From Flavobacterium sp. UBA7663 (lineage in GTDB: Bacteria; Bacteroidota; Bacteroidia; Flavobacteriales; Flavobacteriaceae), in assembly GCF_002483315.1 (NCBI RefSeq), contig NZ_DLHR01000006.1:231436-295435 (forward strand): 64,000 nucleotides of DNA, in the 5' to 3' direction. Below are positions 24,332-33,617 of this stretch, piece by piece. The stretch's first letter is position 1. The number at the start of each line of letters is the position of its first letter. The notes beneath the pieces were generated by a model. The model was given only the letters and a program-made list of their open reading frames with translations. It was not told where the DNA came from and searched no databases. The position numbers and the translations under genes were made by a program.

Positions 24332-25159
24332 TTAGTTTGGTGTATAAACTGAAACTCCTGTCTCACCATAACCTGTGCAAGTCCATCGTATTGTAATAAC
24401 TCCGGTAACCGAGTCATACGTACAAGCACCATCAGCAAGAATTTGTCCCCAAGGATCAGTTTGACCACTCCAAGAAATATTACCACAGTTTACTGCGAAA
24501 ACTAAATCTCTATTTCCAGCTTGTCCAGCAGAACCTGTACCATAATTTGTAGCGTAAGGCCCTGTAGAATATAAACCACCTGAAAAATCATCAACTTTAT
24601 AAGTATTAGTTCCTGTTTCAGAAACATTAACAGTTAAAGTATTAGAAGCATACGATGGTAAAAAGTCATGGTAGCTGTAAGTAGTAGTAACTGAATAAGA
24701 ACCTGCTAAATCAGTAGGACAAAATCTAAACAAGCTAACTGTATGAGATTCTTTTCCTGGTATAATATCTTCAGCATCTAAATTTAAAACTAAAGTAGCT
24801 GTAACATTATCAACTAAATTAGCATAATTACCATAAATTCTTACTTTACCAACATACTCATTAGCAGGGATTACAAGTGTAGTAGCATCAATAGTATATT
24901 GATCAACAGTAGCTGTAGAAGCAGGGTCTACAGATAAAGTAATAGCTCTATCTACAGCAGACTTAGTTGTAACACCAACCTCAACATCTACAAACGAATC
25001 ACCTGTATTACCAACAGGTAAATTAGAAGCAGGTAAATTAAACAAATAAGCTTCTATATCACCTGAATAACTCTTTAAATTATCATCTGAATTATCACAA
25101 CTTAATGCAAAAAAAGACAAAGCTAAAAGAGCAATTTTAAAAATATTATTTCTTTTCAT
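24332..25159 (-). CDS. SusCD-associated lipoprotein, unknown function
   Basis: The 275-aa lipoprotein has a lipobox (LSFFALSC, Cys21). Residues about 50-145 contain two beta-sandwich-like segments (DVEVGVTTKSAVDRAITLSVD, LVIPANEYVGKVRIYG) resembling the Calx-beta/DUF-type ligand domains of SusE-like proteins. The C-terminal half (from about 150) has many Gly, Tyr and Thr, and a GNRDLVFAVNCGNISWSG motif. It lies 56 bases downstream of SusD and ends in a terminator, so it is the third gene of the SusC-SusD-lipoprotein unit. A surface substrate-binding role is inference from position. Confidence 0.75.
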   Translation of the reverse strand: MKRNNIFKIALLALSFFALSCDNSDDNLKSYSGDIEAYLFNLPASNLPVGNTGDSFVDVEVGVTTKSAVDRAITLSVDPASTATVDQYTIDATTLVIPANEYVGKVRIYGNYANLVDNVTATLVLNLDAEDIIPGKESHTVSLFRFCPTDLAGSYSVTTTYSYHDFLPSYASNTLTVNVSETGTNTYKVDDFSGGLYSTGPYATNYGTGSAGQAGNRDLVFAVNCGNISWSGQTDPWGQILADGACTYDSVTGVITIRWTCTGYGETGVSVYTPN

Positions 25160-25215
25160 ATTTTAATAATTTAAGTTAATTAAGGAATGCAATAAATTGC
25201 ATTCCTTAATAAAAA

Positions 25216-26700
25216 TTAATAACCTGTATTTTGTTGTTGTTGAAGTTGAAGATTTCCAGCAATTTCACTTTGAGGTATAGGGAACGTAAATCTGTAATCA
25301 GTTACAGGTAACGTCAAAGGAGTTGAGTTAATGATATCATCAGTAATATTTCTATCAATACTAGCATTAGCTAGAGCACCTAATCTCTTAATATCAATAT
25401 ATCTGTGACCTTCAAAACACAATTCTTTTCTTCTCTCCAAAAGGATATCAGCCCAAGCTGCTTGAGGAGTACCATAAACAGGTAAAGGCTGAGCAACAGT
25501 ATTTCTTGCAGTTCTAACAGCCTGAATGTATGTAGCTGCTTGAACTAAATTAGGAGTTGCGCCTCCAACTTCACACTCAGCTAATATAAAATACATCTCT
25601 GACAATCTAAACAATTTAAGATCATTTCTTAAAGGCTGACTCGCTTTTCCAGGATATTTATCGATAACTAAAACATCAGAGTTGATATAATTTGGATTAG
25701 TAAGGTAAGTTGCATCAATTGTTGAAGTACCATCAACAAATACAGTTCTTCTAATATCACCTGAGACAGATCCTAATTCATTAAATAAATTTCTACCCAT
25801 GTCTAAGAATGCACCACCTGTAGCAGTAGTAGTATTAAAGAAGAAATTTGAAGCTACATTACTCCAAGCACCAGCTGATGGTCTAGAAGCAGCAAAAATA
25901 ACTTCACCTTGAGCTAAATCTCTCCACATTTGTGTATACTGTGCAGTATTAGATAATGATAAACCAGAACCAGTGATTACAGCTTGAGCATATTGTTTAG
26001 CCAAAACATAATCTTTTCTATATAAATACATTCTAGCTCTAATAGCATTTACCAAATTAGCAGTAACATATTTATAGTTTACAGAAGATGGTAGAAGATT
26101 ATTTTCAGCAAATAATAAATCACCTTCCATTAAATTATAAATTTGAGAATTTGCAACTCTTGGTAATTTAGTGTCAATAGTTGGAACAAAATCTAAAAGT
26201 AAAACACCTAAAGCTGAATCATCAGACATATCCTCAGAATAATAAGTCATCAACTTTAAATAAGACAACGCTCTTAACGTTCTTGCTTCAGCTAAGATAG
26301 ATTGCTTTTCAGCTTCATCAGTAGGATTAGTAGTAACAACTAAATTTGAAACTTCAATAAGCCTATTAACTCTATTAATAATAGTATAATTATTTAACCA
26401 AATTGCCTCAGCATAACCATCATTTGCATTGAAAAAATATCTATGCAACTCTAAAGCTTGACCACCATTAGATGGACCAACACCAACTTCATCAGTAAAG
26501 ATTGAAGTAAAAGCAATTTCATTTCCAATATCTACTCTACCATAGATATCACCATTTAAGTAAGACCTTAAATTAGCAACAGTCTTAAATGATGTCTCGT
26601 TGTTAATTTCTCCATCTTGAACTATCTCAATTGCATCATCACACGAAGCAGTAAAGATAACTATCAAGCTGAAAAACAACATTTTTTTTATTTTTTTCAT
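25216..26700 (-). CDS. SusD/RagB family outer-membrane lipoprotein
   Basis: The 494-aa surface lipoprotein caps the SusC transporter and captures its ligand. The lipobox is IFTASC (Cys20). The central and C-terminal TPR-like region contains LAEARTLRALSYLKLMTYYS and the diagnostic C-terminal LRLFRLSEMYFILAE-type and ERRKELCFEGHRYIDIKRLG segments. It follows SusC after 22 bases. No carbohydrate-active enzyme or peptidase gene is linked inside the unit, so the ligand (glycan, peptide or other) cannot be named. Confidence 0.93.
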   Translation of the reverse strand: MKKIKKMLFFSLIVIFTASCDDAIEIVQDGEINNETSFKTVANLRSYLNGDIYGRVDIGNEIAFTSIFTDEVGVGPSNGGQALELHRYFFNANDGYAEAIWLNNYTIINRVNRLIEVSNLVVTTNPTDEAEKQSILAEARTLRALSYLKLMTYYSEDMSDDSALGVLLLDFVPTIDTKLPRVANSQIYNLMEGDLLFAENNLLPSSVNYKYVTANLVNAIRARMYLYRKDYVLAKQYAQAVITGSGLSLSNTAQYTQMWRDLAQGEVIFAASRPSAGAWSNVASNFFFNTTTATGGAFLDMGRNLFNELGSVSGDIRRTVFVDGTSTIDATYLTNPNYINSDVLVIDKYPGKASQPLRNDLKLFRLSEMYFILAECEVGGATPNLVQAATYIQAVRTARNTVAQPLPVYGTPQAAWADILLERRKELCFEGHRYIDIKRLGALANASIDRNITDDIINSTPLTLPVTDYRFTFPIPQSEIAGNLQLQQQQNTGY

Positions 26701-26722
26701 AATTTAATAATTTTTTAATTAA

Positions 26723-29700
26723 TTAAAAACTTACACTAGCTCCAAAAGAAATAGTCTTAGGATTTGGGAAGTTAGTTACAGATAAAGCAGTAGTAGCCTC
26801 TGGATCAAAACCTCTCCATTTTGTCCATGTTAATAAATTCTCTCCTTGAACGTAAAAACGTAAATCACTAATTAAAGTGTTCTTCAAGAATTCTTTTGGA
26901 AAATTATATCCAAAATTAACACTTTTAAGACGTAAGAAAGATGAATCATATAAAAATCTATCTGAATCCCCTGACAAAGCAGTATTAGCTGCTGATAAAG
27001 AAGGGATAGTAGCAGTTTGATTTGTCGGAGTCCAAGCGTTTAACAAATCAGCTGAAACGTTATCATCTCCAATAAAGTCAGGATTATAAGCCCAAGTTAA
27101 TTGGTTATCAATTCTCCATACATCATATTGATAAGAAAATAAAGTATTTAAGAAGAAACCTTTATAATCAGCATTAAATCCGAAACCACCTTGATAAACT
27201 GGTAAATTACTTTTTCCAGTAGCTCTTCTATCATTTGCTGGATCTGGAGTTTCAGTTAAATTACCATCCGCATCAATAAATAATAAATTACCATTTGCAG
27301 GATTTACACCAGCATAAGGAATTAAATTCCATTCACGAACAATGTTTCCAACTTGTAATAACTGAGAAACACCGCTTTGATCATTTTCTAACAATTTAGT
27401 AATCTCATTTTTATTGTAAGATCCATTAGCAAAAACAGAAAATCTCAAATCATCATTATTGATGATATTATATTTTAAACTTACCTCAATACCTTTATTT
27501 ACCAATTCACCATTGTTAGCTGAAAGAGCATAATTACCTGTTACAGCTGAAGTACTAACCGAATTGAATAAATCAGAAGTTACTTTTTTGTACACATCAA
27601 CATTACCTTCTAATTTATTGTTAAATACAATAAAGTCAAGACCAATATTTGATTGAGTAATTTTTTCCCATCCTAAAGTAGTATTTGCTAACTGACCAGT
27701 AAAAATACCAGGGATATTTTCATATCCATTACCTGTAGCATTTAAATCTCTAACTAAGTTAGTAGCAGTTAACAAAGAAGGGAAACCATAATTAGCAGCT
27801 TGAATGTTTTGATTTCCATTTGTTCCATGAGAAACTCTTAATTTTAACATGTCAAAAACAGAACCTTCCATAAAACTTTCTTTGTCAATATTCCATCTAC
27901 CAGATACAGACCAAAAAGTACCCCATTTATTATCATCAACAAAACGATAAGAAGCATCTCTTCTTACAAGACCTGTAACTCCATATTTTGAATTATAATC
28001 ATAATCCAACGTACCAAAATACGCAAGTGTACCACCATCCAACTTAGTACCTCCAACAGTAGAAATGTAAGAGTTTGGAGTAGCAGGATTAAAAGCTACA
28101 TAACCAGTACCTGCACCAGGAACATAATTAAGAGGATTCAAACCATTTTGTCTTGATGTTTTGGAAATATAGTGAGCTTTAGTATATTCAAAAAACGCAC
28201 CTAAGCTTAATTTATGAACATCTTTATAAGTTTTATTAAAATTTAAACTTGCAATGTTAGTAAAAGTTAAATCTTTAACATTAGATCTATCTTCAAAACC
28301 TCCAAACTGCTCACCTCTTGATTGAGCAACAACTAAAGCTAAATAAGACCACGGAGCTCTTGCAAAAACACCATCACTATCTTTAACATCTAAACCAGAT
28401 CTATTTCTTAAAGTTAAACTTGGAGTTAACTTATAACCAACAGATAAGTTTACAATAGCTGAATTTTCTGTAAAGAAACTTGGCAGACTATTTGGTCTTA
28501 AAATATCTTGCAACACATAAGTATCATTAGCTCCACTAAAATCTTGACCAATTCCAGCCAATAATTCAGCACCTGTATTATAAGGACTAGATGGTAAATA
28601 AGGAATACCCATTACACTACCATGAAGTGGATTTTGAATTGTGTTGTTATTTACACCGTTGTTAGTTTCTTGGTTCAACTGATTTCTCTTAGAATGAGCT
28701 AGAGCAATTTGACTATCAAAAGTGAATTTATCATTCTTTGATTTAGCCATAAGGTTATTTCTTAAAGAGAATCTTTTGAAATCAGTAGTAGGCACTAAAC
28801 CTCCTTGAGTAAAGTAACTTAGTGAAGTATAAGAAGTAACGTTCTCTCCACCAAAAGTAACACCTAAATTATGTTGTTGCGTAACATCAACATTAAAAAA
28901 CTCATCTCTCCAATCAGTATCAATAGCATAAGCAGCAATTTGAGCATCAGTTAACGTAACCCCCAAACCACCATTTGTAGCTTTTCTTTTTTCAATAGTT
29001 AACAACTCTCTAGCATTAGACATGTTGTATTTATTTTTTGGCAAAACGTTAAAACCAGTAACAGCATCATACGTGAATTTCACACCAGAGTTATACTTAG
29101 CACTCTTAGTTGTAATTTGAATAACACCATTAGCCCCTTTGTTACCATAAATAGAAGTACCCGCCGCATCTCTTAATACAGTTACCGACTCAATATCATT
29201 TTGATTTAAATTTCTAAACTGGTTAGAAGTAGAAGGAATTCCATCAATTACAATCAAAGGATCCGTACTACCATTAATAGAAGAAGCTCCCCTAATAAAA
29301 CCATCAAACTTTGCCGAACCTGGAGAACCCGAAGAAGAAATCAAAGTTAAACCAGGAGAAGTACCTTGTAAAGAAGCCAAAACCGAAGAGTTTGGTCTAT
29401 TTTCAAGCTTTTCAGAACTTACAACCGTTACAGCCATATTGTTATCAACTTTAGTTTTAGTTCTGTCATAACCAGCAGAAACCACAACATCAGCCAATTC
29501 CATAGCTTTTAATTTTACGTTGTAAACACTCTGATCACCAACTGTGATCTCCTGTTTAGACCCAACATAAGAAACTTGCAAAACATCTCCTTTTTTTGCT
29601 TTGATGGAAAAATTTCCATCAAAATCCGTGGTTGTACCTTGAGACGTACCTTTAACAACCACTGTTGCACCCGCAACTGGTCCCAGTTCATCTGAAACCA

Positions 29701-29791
29701 CCCCAGTCACTATCCTTTCTTGAGCAAAAGAAATGTGGACTGACAACACCATCAATAGTGTAAAAATCCATTTAAAACTTGATTTCATCAT
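26723..29791 (-). CDS. SusC/RagA family TonB-dependent outer-membrane receptor
   Basis: The 1022-aa protein has a signal peptide (WIFTLLMVLSVHISFAQ), a carboxypeptidase-D-like regulatory domain (about residues 26-97, GVVSDELGPVAGATVVVKGT), a TonB-box-like strand (ADVVVSAGYDRT), a plug domain (about 115-230, with DPLIVIDGIPS and SVTVLRDAAGTSIYGNKGANGVI) and a 22-strand-type barrel ending GASVSF. It takes up ligand delivered by SusD, using TonB-ExbBD energy. It starts the SusC-SusD-lipoprotein unit. Confidence 0.95.
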   Translation of the reverse strand: MMKSSFKWIFTLLMVLSVHISFAQERIVTGVVSDELGPVAGATVVVKGTSQGTTTDFDGNFSIKAKKGDVLQVSYVGSKQEITVGDQSVYNVKLKAMELADVVVSAGYDRTKTKVDNNMAVTVVSSEKLENRPNSSVLASLQGTSPGLTLISSSGSPGSAKFDGFIRGASSINGSTDPLIVIDGIPSTSNQFRNLNQNDIESVTVLRDAAGTSIYGNKGANGVIQITTKSAKYNSGVKFTYDAVTGFNVLPKNKYNMSNARELLTIEKRKATNGGLGVTLTDAQIAAYAIDTDWRDEFFNVDVTQQHNLGVTFGGENVTSYTSLSYFTQGGLVPTTDFKRFSLRNNLMAKSKNDKFTFDSQIALAHSKRNQLNQETNNGVNNNTIQNPLHGSVMGIPYLPSSPYNTGAELLAGIGQDFSGANDTYVLQDILRPNSLPSFFTENSAIVNLSVGYKLTPSLTLRNRSGLDVKDSDGVFARAPWSYLALVVAQSRGEQFGGFEDRSNVKDLTFTNIASLNFNKTYKDVHKLSLGAFFEYTKAHYISKTSRQNGLNPLNYVPGAGTGYVAFNPATPNSYISTVGGTKLDGGTLAYFGTLDYDYNSKYGVTGLVRRDASYRFVDDNKWGTFWSVSGRWNIDKESFMEGSVFDMLKLRVSHGTNGNQNIQAANYGFPSLLTATNLVRDLNATGNGYENIPGIFTGQLANTTLGWEKITQSNIGLDFIVFNNKLEGNVDVYKKVTSDLFNSVSTSAVTGNYALSANNGELVNKGIEVSLKYNIINNDDLRFSVFANGSYNKNEITKLLENDQSGVSQLLQVGNIVREWNLIPYAGVNPANGNLLFIDADGNLTETPDPANDRRATGKSNLPVYQGGFGFNADYKGFFLNTLFSYQYDVWRIDNQLTWAYNPDFIGDDNVSADLLNAWTPTNQTATIPSLSAANTALSGDSDRFLYDSSFLRLKSVNFGYNFPKEFLKNTLISDLRFYVQGENLLTWTKWRGFDPEATTALSVTNFPNPKTISFGASVSF

Positions 29792-29912
29792 TATTATTTA
29801 AGTTAGTTATAATGCAAATATTATATATTTTTTTTGAAAAACCAAAATTAAAAACAATTAATTTACATTAGATTAAAAAAAAAATTTTGAAAATTTTAAC
29901 ATTTAAAAAAAT

Positions 29913-29953
29913 AAAAAAAGCCTCTAAAAATCAAATCTTTAGAGGCTTTTTTT
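29913..29953 (-). terminator. Terminator of the S8 peptidase gene
   Basis: A perfect 16-bp stem (AAAAAAAGCCTCTAAA / TTTAGAGGCTTTTTTT) with a 9-base loop. It follows the peptidase stop by 12 bases and insulates SusC, whose start is 122 bases beyond. Confidence 0.92.
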
Positions 29954-29965
29954 ATTTTGAAAAAA

Positions 29966-31858
29966 TTAAAAAACAATTTTCTTTGATATTGTTTGGTTAT
30001 CAGCTGTAAGAATCTGAACTATGTAAAGCCCTTGTTCTACAGTCTTTAAATCAATTAAACCTTCGTTCTCAAAAACTTGAACACCATAAACCTGTCTCCC
30101 ATTAACATCAAAAACATTAAAAACAAATGGACCTGTTTTACCCAGTAAGGAGTAGCCCAACAATTTGTCAGATTTTTTTGAAACCCAAACAAAATCATTA
30201 ACCTCGTTATTATCATCAAAACTTAAATTGGCATCAGCATCGATTCCTGTAACTATTAATGAATAATTTTGACTACCTCCAACTAATGTGTTTTTATGAC
30301 TAACTGTAACTTGATAAATACCAGACGGATTATCTACATCTACTCTTTCAATAGGATCAACATTATTATCTCCTTTGACCGCAATTAAATTATTCCAATC
30401 CTTATTTAACTTCCAAGGTAAGTAATCTACTCCTAATTTAGTAACTTTCACATCCAAATCATTAATTAATCTTGAACTATTACTATCTAAAGTTCCATTA
30501 GCAATAACACCCCCCGGTCTATCCGTCCATGAAACAGAAACTTTTAATGGCTCTGTACCGAGTGCTAATACATTAAATACGTAAGACTGACTATTATTTA
30601 AAACTCTTTCTTCAACAATAGATTCTGTAGTTCTTTCCTGCAACACCTCTATCATTTTAGCCGTATTAAGTAACCCCCATCCAAACATATGATCTGGACC
30701 ATCTTCTGGACCAGCCTCGTCAGCAGTATGTATTGCCAAACCTTTTAGCGTTGATGAATTTAAATAAGGTGCACCAAAAAACTGTTGCACTAATAACAAC
30801 GAAGCTGTTACAGACGGAGCTGCCATAGAAGTTCCTGATAAAAAACCATAAGAAGTATCACTTGTAAAGGTAGTAGAGTTTACATTAATTCCTTTAGCAA
30901 CTAAATCTGGTTTAATCCTGAAATCATCAGTAGGCCCGTAACTAGAAAAATTAGAAATTGAAACACTTGAAGGATTTAAGTAATTTAAAACCTCAGCAAC
31001 AGCACCAACAACTAGTCCGTTTTTAGAAGTTTTATCACCACTTAATAAATCATTACCATTTTTTGTAGGATTTAAAGTTACAAAACTATCCCTATCATTT
31101 CCAGCTGCATAAACTGGTAAATACTTAAAGTTATTAAAACACACATTATCCACAGCATTTGAATCAGAAACGTATGCACCAAAATACCAAAGAGGTAAAG
31201 CTGTTGCGTTTAAACCATATGAATGATTAGATATAATTAATCCAAAACCTGCATAATCATTCATCTCTTCAACATCGTTATTCCAATCAAAAATCCAACC
31301 CTCAGCATTATAAGCAATTCCTCTTCCAGACAAACTTGACGAACTTAAACCTGAAGACAAAACAGTACCTGTTACGTGTGTAGAGTGATTACTTGGCGCT
31401 GTAGGACCATCAACAGCTAAAATTCTACTAATTCCCATAGAATTTTTAAAATCATTATGAGTTAATCTAGGATGATTTTGATCCCAAACACCTGCAATCA
31501 TTCCGTTACCAGATAAACTAAGCCCCATTCCACCACCCGTGTAAAGCAAATTTGCTCTTGTTGTAATTGCTGAACCTTGATTGTATGCTCTATAATATAA
31601 TGGTATATCTCCATCAAACCTAACTAATTCGCTTGTAGTTCCATCTGTATTATGTAACAAAACTGGAACACCCAAAGACTTTGCCTTGCTTATAGTTCGT
31701 TCTTTCTCATTATTAGAATATCTTTCAGAATCGAAAGGAATTTTATCTTTTTTAGAATTATATAGTTTAATGATTTCTTCTCTCTCTGAAAGACTTTGAG
31801 AAAAAATTAGCTGTCCAAAAAACAAAACCACAAATGCATAGTAGATTTTCATTTTCAT
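29966..31858 (-). CDS. Secreted subtilisin-like serine peptidase (S8) with T9SS C-terminal signal
   Basis: The 630-aa protein has a signal peptide (AFVVLFFGQLIFSQ). The catalytic triad is complete: Asp126 (AGVWDQN), His158 (NHSTHVTGT) and Ser344 (SGTSMAAPS), with Asn254 (AAGND) as oxyanion residue. A beta-sandwich region (about 410-540, VFNVLALGTEPLKVSVSW) follows. The C-terminal 75 residues end FDVNGRQVYGVQVFENEGL...GLYIVQILTADNQTISKKIVF-like, the type A sorting domain of the T9SS. It is probably a cell-surface or secreted protease. It lies upstream of the SusC unit but is separated by a terminator. Confidence 0.92.
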   Translation of the reverse strand: MKMKIYYAFVVLFFGQLIFSQSLSEREEIIKLYNSKKDKIPFDSERYSNNEKERTISKAKSLGVPVLLHNTDGTTSELVRFDGDIPLYYRAYNQGSAITTRANLLYTGGGMGLSLSGNGMIAGVWDQNHPRLTHNDFKNSMGISRILAVDGPTAPSNHSTHVTGTVLSSGLSSSSLSGRGIAYNAEGWIFDWNNDVEEMNDYAGFGLIISNHSYGLNATALPLWYFGAYVSDSNAVDNVCFNNFKYLPVYAAGNDRDSFVTLNPTKNGNDLLSGDKTSKNGLVVGAVAEVLNYLNPSSVSISNFSSYGPTDDFRIKPDLVAKGINVNSTTFTSDTSYGFLSGTSMAAPSVTASLLLVQQFFGAPYLNSSTLKGLAIHTADEAGPEDGPDHMFGWGLLNTAKMIEVLQERTTESIVEERVLNNSQSYVFNVLALGTEPLKVSVSWTDRPGGVIANGTLDSNSSRLINDLDVKVTKLGVDYLPWKLNKDWNNLIAVKGDNNVDPIERVDVDNPSGIYQVTVSHKNTLVGGSQNYSLIVTGIDADANLSFDDNNEVNDFVWVSKKSDKLLGYSLLGKTGPFVFNVFDVNGRQVYGVQVFENEGLIDLKTVEQGLYIVQILTADNQTISKKIVF

Positions 31859-31953
31859 ATTTTATACTAGTTAAATTAATTGACAAACTTACGATTAATA
31901 TAGTAAAAATAAAAAAAATAGCCTTTTTTAACAAATGACCAACAATCATATTA

Positions 31954-31961
31954 TATTTTTG
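31954..31961 (+). promoter_or_regulatory. -7 element of the ribonuclease HII gene
   Basis: TATTTTTG on the plus strand, 12 bases before the chosen ATG at 31974. It lies inside the longer open frame from 31935, which argues against that upstream start. Confidence 0.45.
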
Positions 31962-31973
31962 TCAAAAAAAAGT

Positions 31974-32633
31974 ATGTTAAGTAAAAGTTACAGTAATTTA
32001 ATATTAGAATGTGGAACCGACGAAGCTGGGAGAGGATGCTTAGCTGGTCCAGTAACTGCAGCTGCCATTTTACTTCCAACAGAATTTGAGCTTACTTTAC
32101 TCAACGACTCCAAACAATTGTCAGAAAAAATACGAGAGAAATTAAAACCAATAATTGAAACTACTGCCGTTTCATTTTCTGTGACTCATATATTTCCTAA
32201 TGAGATTGATGAAATAAACATTCTTAATGCCTCGATGAAAGCGATGCACGAATGTATTTTACAGTTAAATCCCACTCCTGAACATATAATTGTAGATGGA
32301 AATCGTCCTTTGAATGGAAAATTAGGCATGAAACAAAAAACAGGAAAAATATTTACCTCGGATGAAATTGAATTATTAAAATCAATCCCCAATACAAGCA
32401 TTATTAAAGGAGATAGTAAATATTTGAGTATTGCAGCTGCATCAGTTTTAGCTAAAACGTACCGAGACGAATACATGAATAAAATTCACGAGGAATTTCC
32501 AATGTATAACTGGAAGAAAAACAAAGGGTATCCAACAAAAGACCATAGAGTAGCCATTAAAAAATATGGCCCATGCAAATATCACAGAATGAGTTTCCGA
32601 TTATTACCTGAACAATTGACATTAGAATTGTAG
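31974..32633 (+). CDS. rnhB: Ribonuclease HII
   Basis: This endonuclease cuts RNA in RNA-DNA hybrids and starts removal of misincorporated ribonucleotides. It is 219 aa from the chosen start. The metal-binding acidic residues are visible: Asp16-Glu17 (CGTDEAGRG), Asp108 (IIVDGNR) and the KGDSKYLSIAAASVLAKTYRD block (145-165). The frame is open 13 codons further upstream, but those codons span a -7 promoter element and lack family resemblance, so ATG 31974 (MLSKSYSNLILE) is preferred. It is divergent from the S8 peptidase gene. Confidence 0.93.
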   Translation: MLSKSYSNLILECGTDEAGRGCLAGPVTAAAILLPTEFELTLLNDSKQLSEKIREKLKPIIETTAVSFSVTHIFPNEIDEINILNASMKAMHECILQLNPTPEHIIVDGNRPLNGKLGMKQKTGKIFTSDEIELLKSIPNTSIIKGDSKYLSIAAASVLAKTYRDEYMNKIHEEFPMYNWKKNKGYPTKDHRVAIKKYGPCKYHRMSFRLLPEQLTLEL

Positions 32634-32748
32634 TTTAACACAGAGCTTCGCAGAGTTTTTTTGAAACACTTTTTATTAAGATAGTTACACAGAGATATTT
32701 TAATTTCTTTAAAGCTTTTGCAATTAAACTTGAATTTGCTCTTGAATT
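32634..32748. repeat. Short degenerate CACAGAG-word region
   Basis: The 115-base convergent gap between rnhB and lipB holds several imperfect copies of a short word: ACACAGAG at about 32639, GCAGAG at about 32651 and ACACAGAG at about 32688. No gene or clear terminator hairpin is seen. Such words are common in Bacteroidetes intergenic DNA as I recall them. Confidence 0.4.
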
Positions 32749-33444
32749 TTAAACAATCTCAGCTTCAAACAAAATTTGAAAATGCTTTACAATTTTTTCT
32801 TTTACTTCTTGCTCATTTACAACTTCACCTAATTCTGCATGCATTGAAGTTACAGCTTTACCTTTTATCCCACATGGAATAATATTATCAAAGTAGCCCA
32901 AATCGGCATTTACATTTAATGCAAAACCATGCATGGTTACCCAACGTGAAGCTCGCACTCCCATAGCGCAAATTTTTCTAGCAAATGGCGTTCCTACATC
33001 AAACCAAACCCCTGTTTCGCCTTCGCTTCGAGTTCCGTGCAATCCGTATTCTGCTAAAGTTAGAATAATTGCTTCTTCTAAGAATCGTAAATATTTATGA
33101 ATATCGGTAAAAAAATTCTCTAAATCTAAAATAGGATAGCCTACAATTTGCCCTGGTCCATGATACGTAATATCTCCTCCTCTGTTTATTTTATAAAAAG
33201 TAGCTCCTTTTGCTTCTAATTGTTTTTCGGAAAGTAATAAATTCGAGACATCTCCGCTTTTTCCCAAAGTATAAACATGCGGATGCTCCACGTATAAAAA
33301 ATAATTTGGTGTAGCAATTGAAGTTTCTTCTCTCCTATTTTGAACTTTGATGTCTACAATTTCTTTGAATAGTTCTTCTTGATAATCCCAAGTTTCTTTG
33401 TAATCTTTATTTCCTAAATCTTGAAGTTGGACTTTTTTATTCAT
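32749..33444 (-). CDS. lipB: Octanoyl-[acyl-carrier-protein]:protein N-octanoyltransferase
   Basis: This enzyme moves octanoate from acyl carrier protein to lipoyl domains, the first step of lipoate synthesis. It is 231 aa. The substrate-tunnel motif RGGDITYHGPGQ lies at 88-99, the catalytic Lys157 in ARKICAMG, and the catalytic Cys191 in IPCGIKGKAVTS. A -7 element TATCTTTG lies at 33484-33477, 33 bases before the ATG. It is divergent from lysS; the gap between them carries repeated words. Confidence 0.95.
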   Translation of the reverse strand: MNKKVQLQDLGNKDYKETWDYQEELFKEIVDIKVQNRREETSIATPNYFLYVEHPHVYTLGKSGDVSNLLLSEKQLEAKGATFYKINRGGDITYHGPGQIVGYPILDLENFFTDIHKYLRFLEEAIILTLAEYGLHGTRSEGETGVWFDVGTPFARKICAMGVRASRWVTMHGFALNVNADLGYFDNIIPCGIKGKAVTSMHAELGEVVNEQEVKEKIVKHFQILFEAEIV

Positions 33445-33498
33445 AGCGAACGAAATTGTGTTTTGAAAAAGTTTCGCAAAGATACGAATAGTTTTTTG

Positions 33499-33590
33499 AT
33501 GATGGATAATGGGTGATGGATGATGAAAAACCTGAATCTCGAAACTTGAAACTTGAAACCTGAAACTTTTGAACTTGAAACAAAATAAAT
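33499..33590. repeat. Low-complexity tandem words in the lipB-lysS gap
   Basis: Two kinds of short imperfect repeat lie side by side: GATGG/GATGATG words (about 33497-33525) and GAAACTTGAAAC-type words (about 33538-33582, four to five copies). The last copy supplies the TTTG of the lysS promoter. A similar word (ACCTGAAACATGAAAC) is found at about 61742. Confidence 0.6.
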
Positions 33591-33598
33591 TATCTTTG
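33568..33598 (+). promoter_or_regulatory. Promoter of lysS
   Basis: The plus strand reads TTTG (33568-33571), exactly 19 bases, then TATCTTTG (33591-33598). This is a full match to the Bacteroidetes housekeeping consensus. ATG follows at 33618, giving a leader of about 15 bases. Confidence 0.78.
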
Positions 33599-33617
33599 CA
33601 CGCTTAAATACAATACT

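Noticed and set aside
33499..33590. CRISPR-like array in the lipB-lysS gap
   Set aside because: The repeats are short, imperfect and back to back, with no spacers of constant length and no cas genes.
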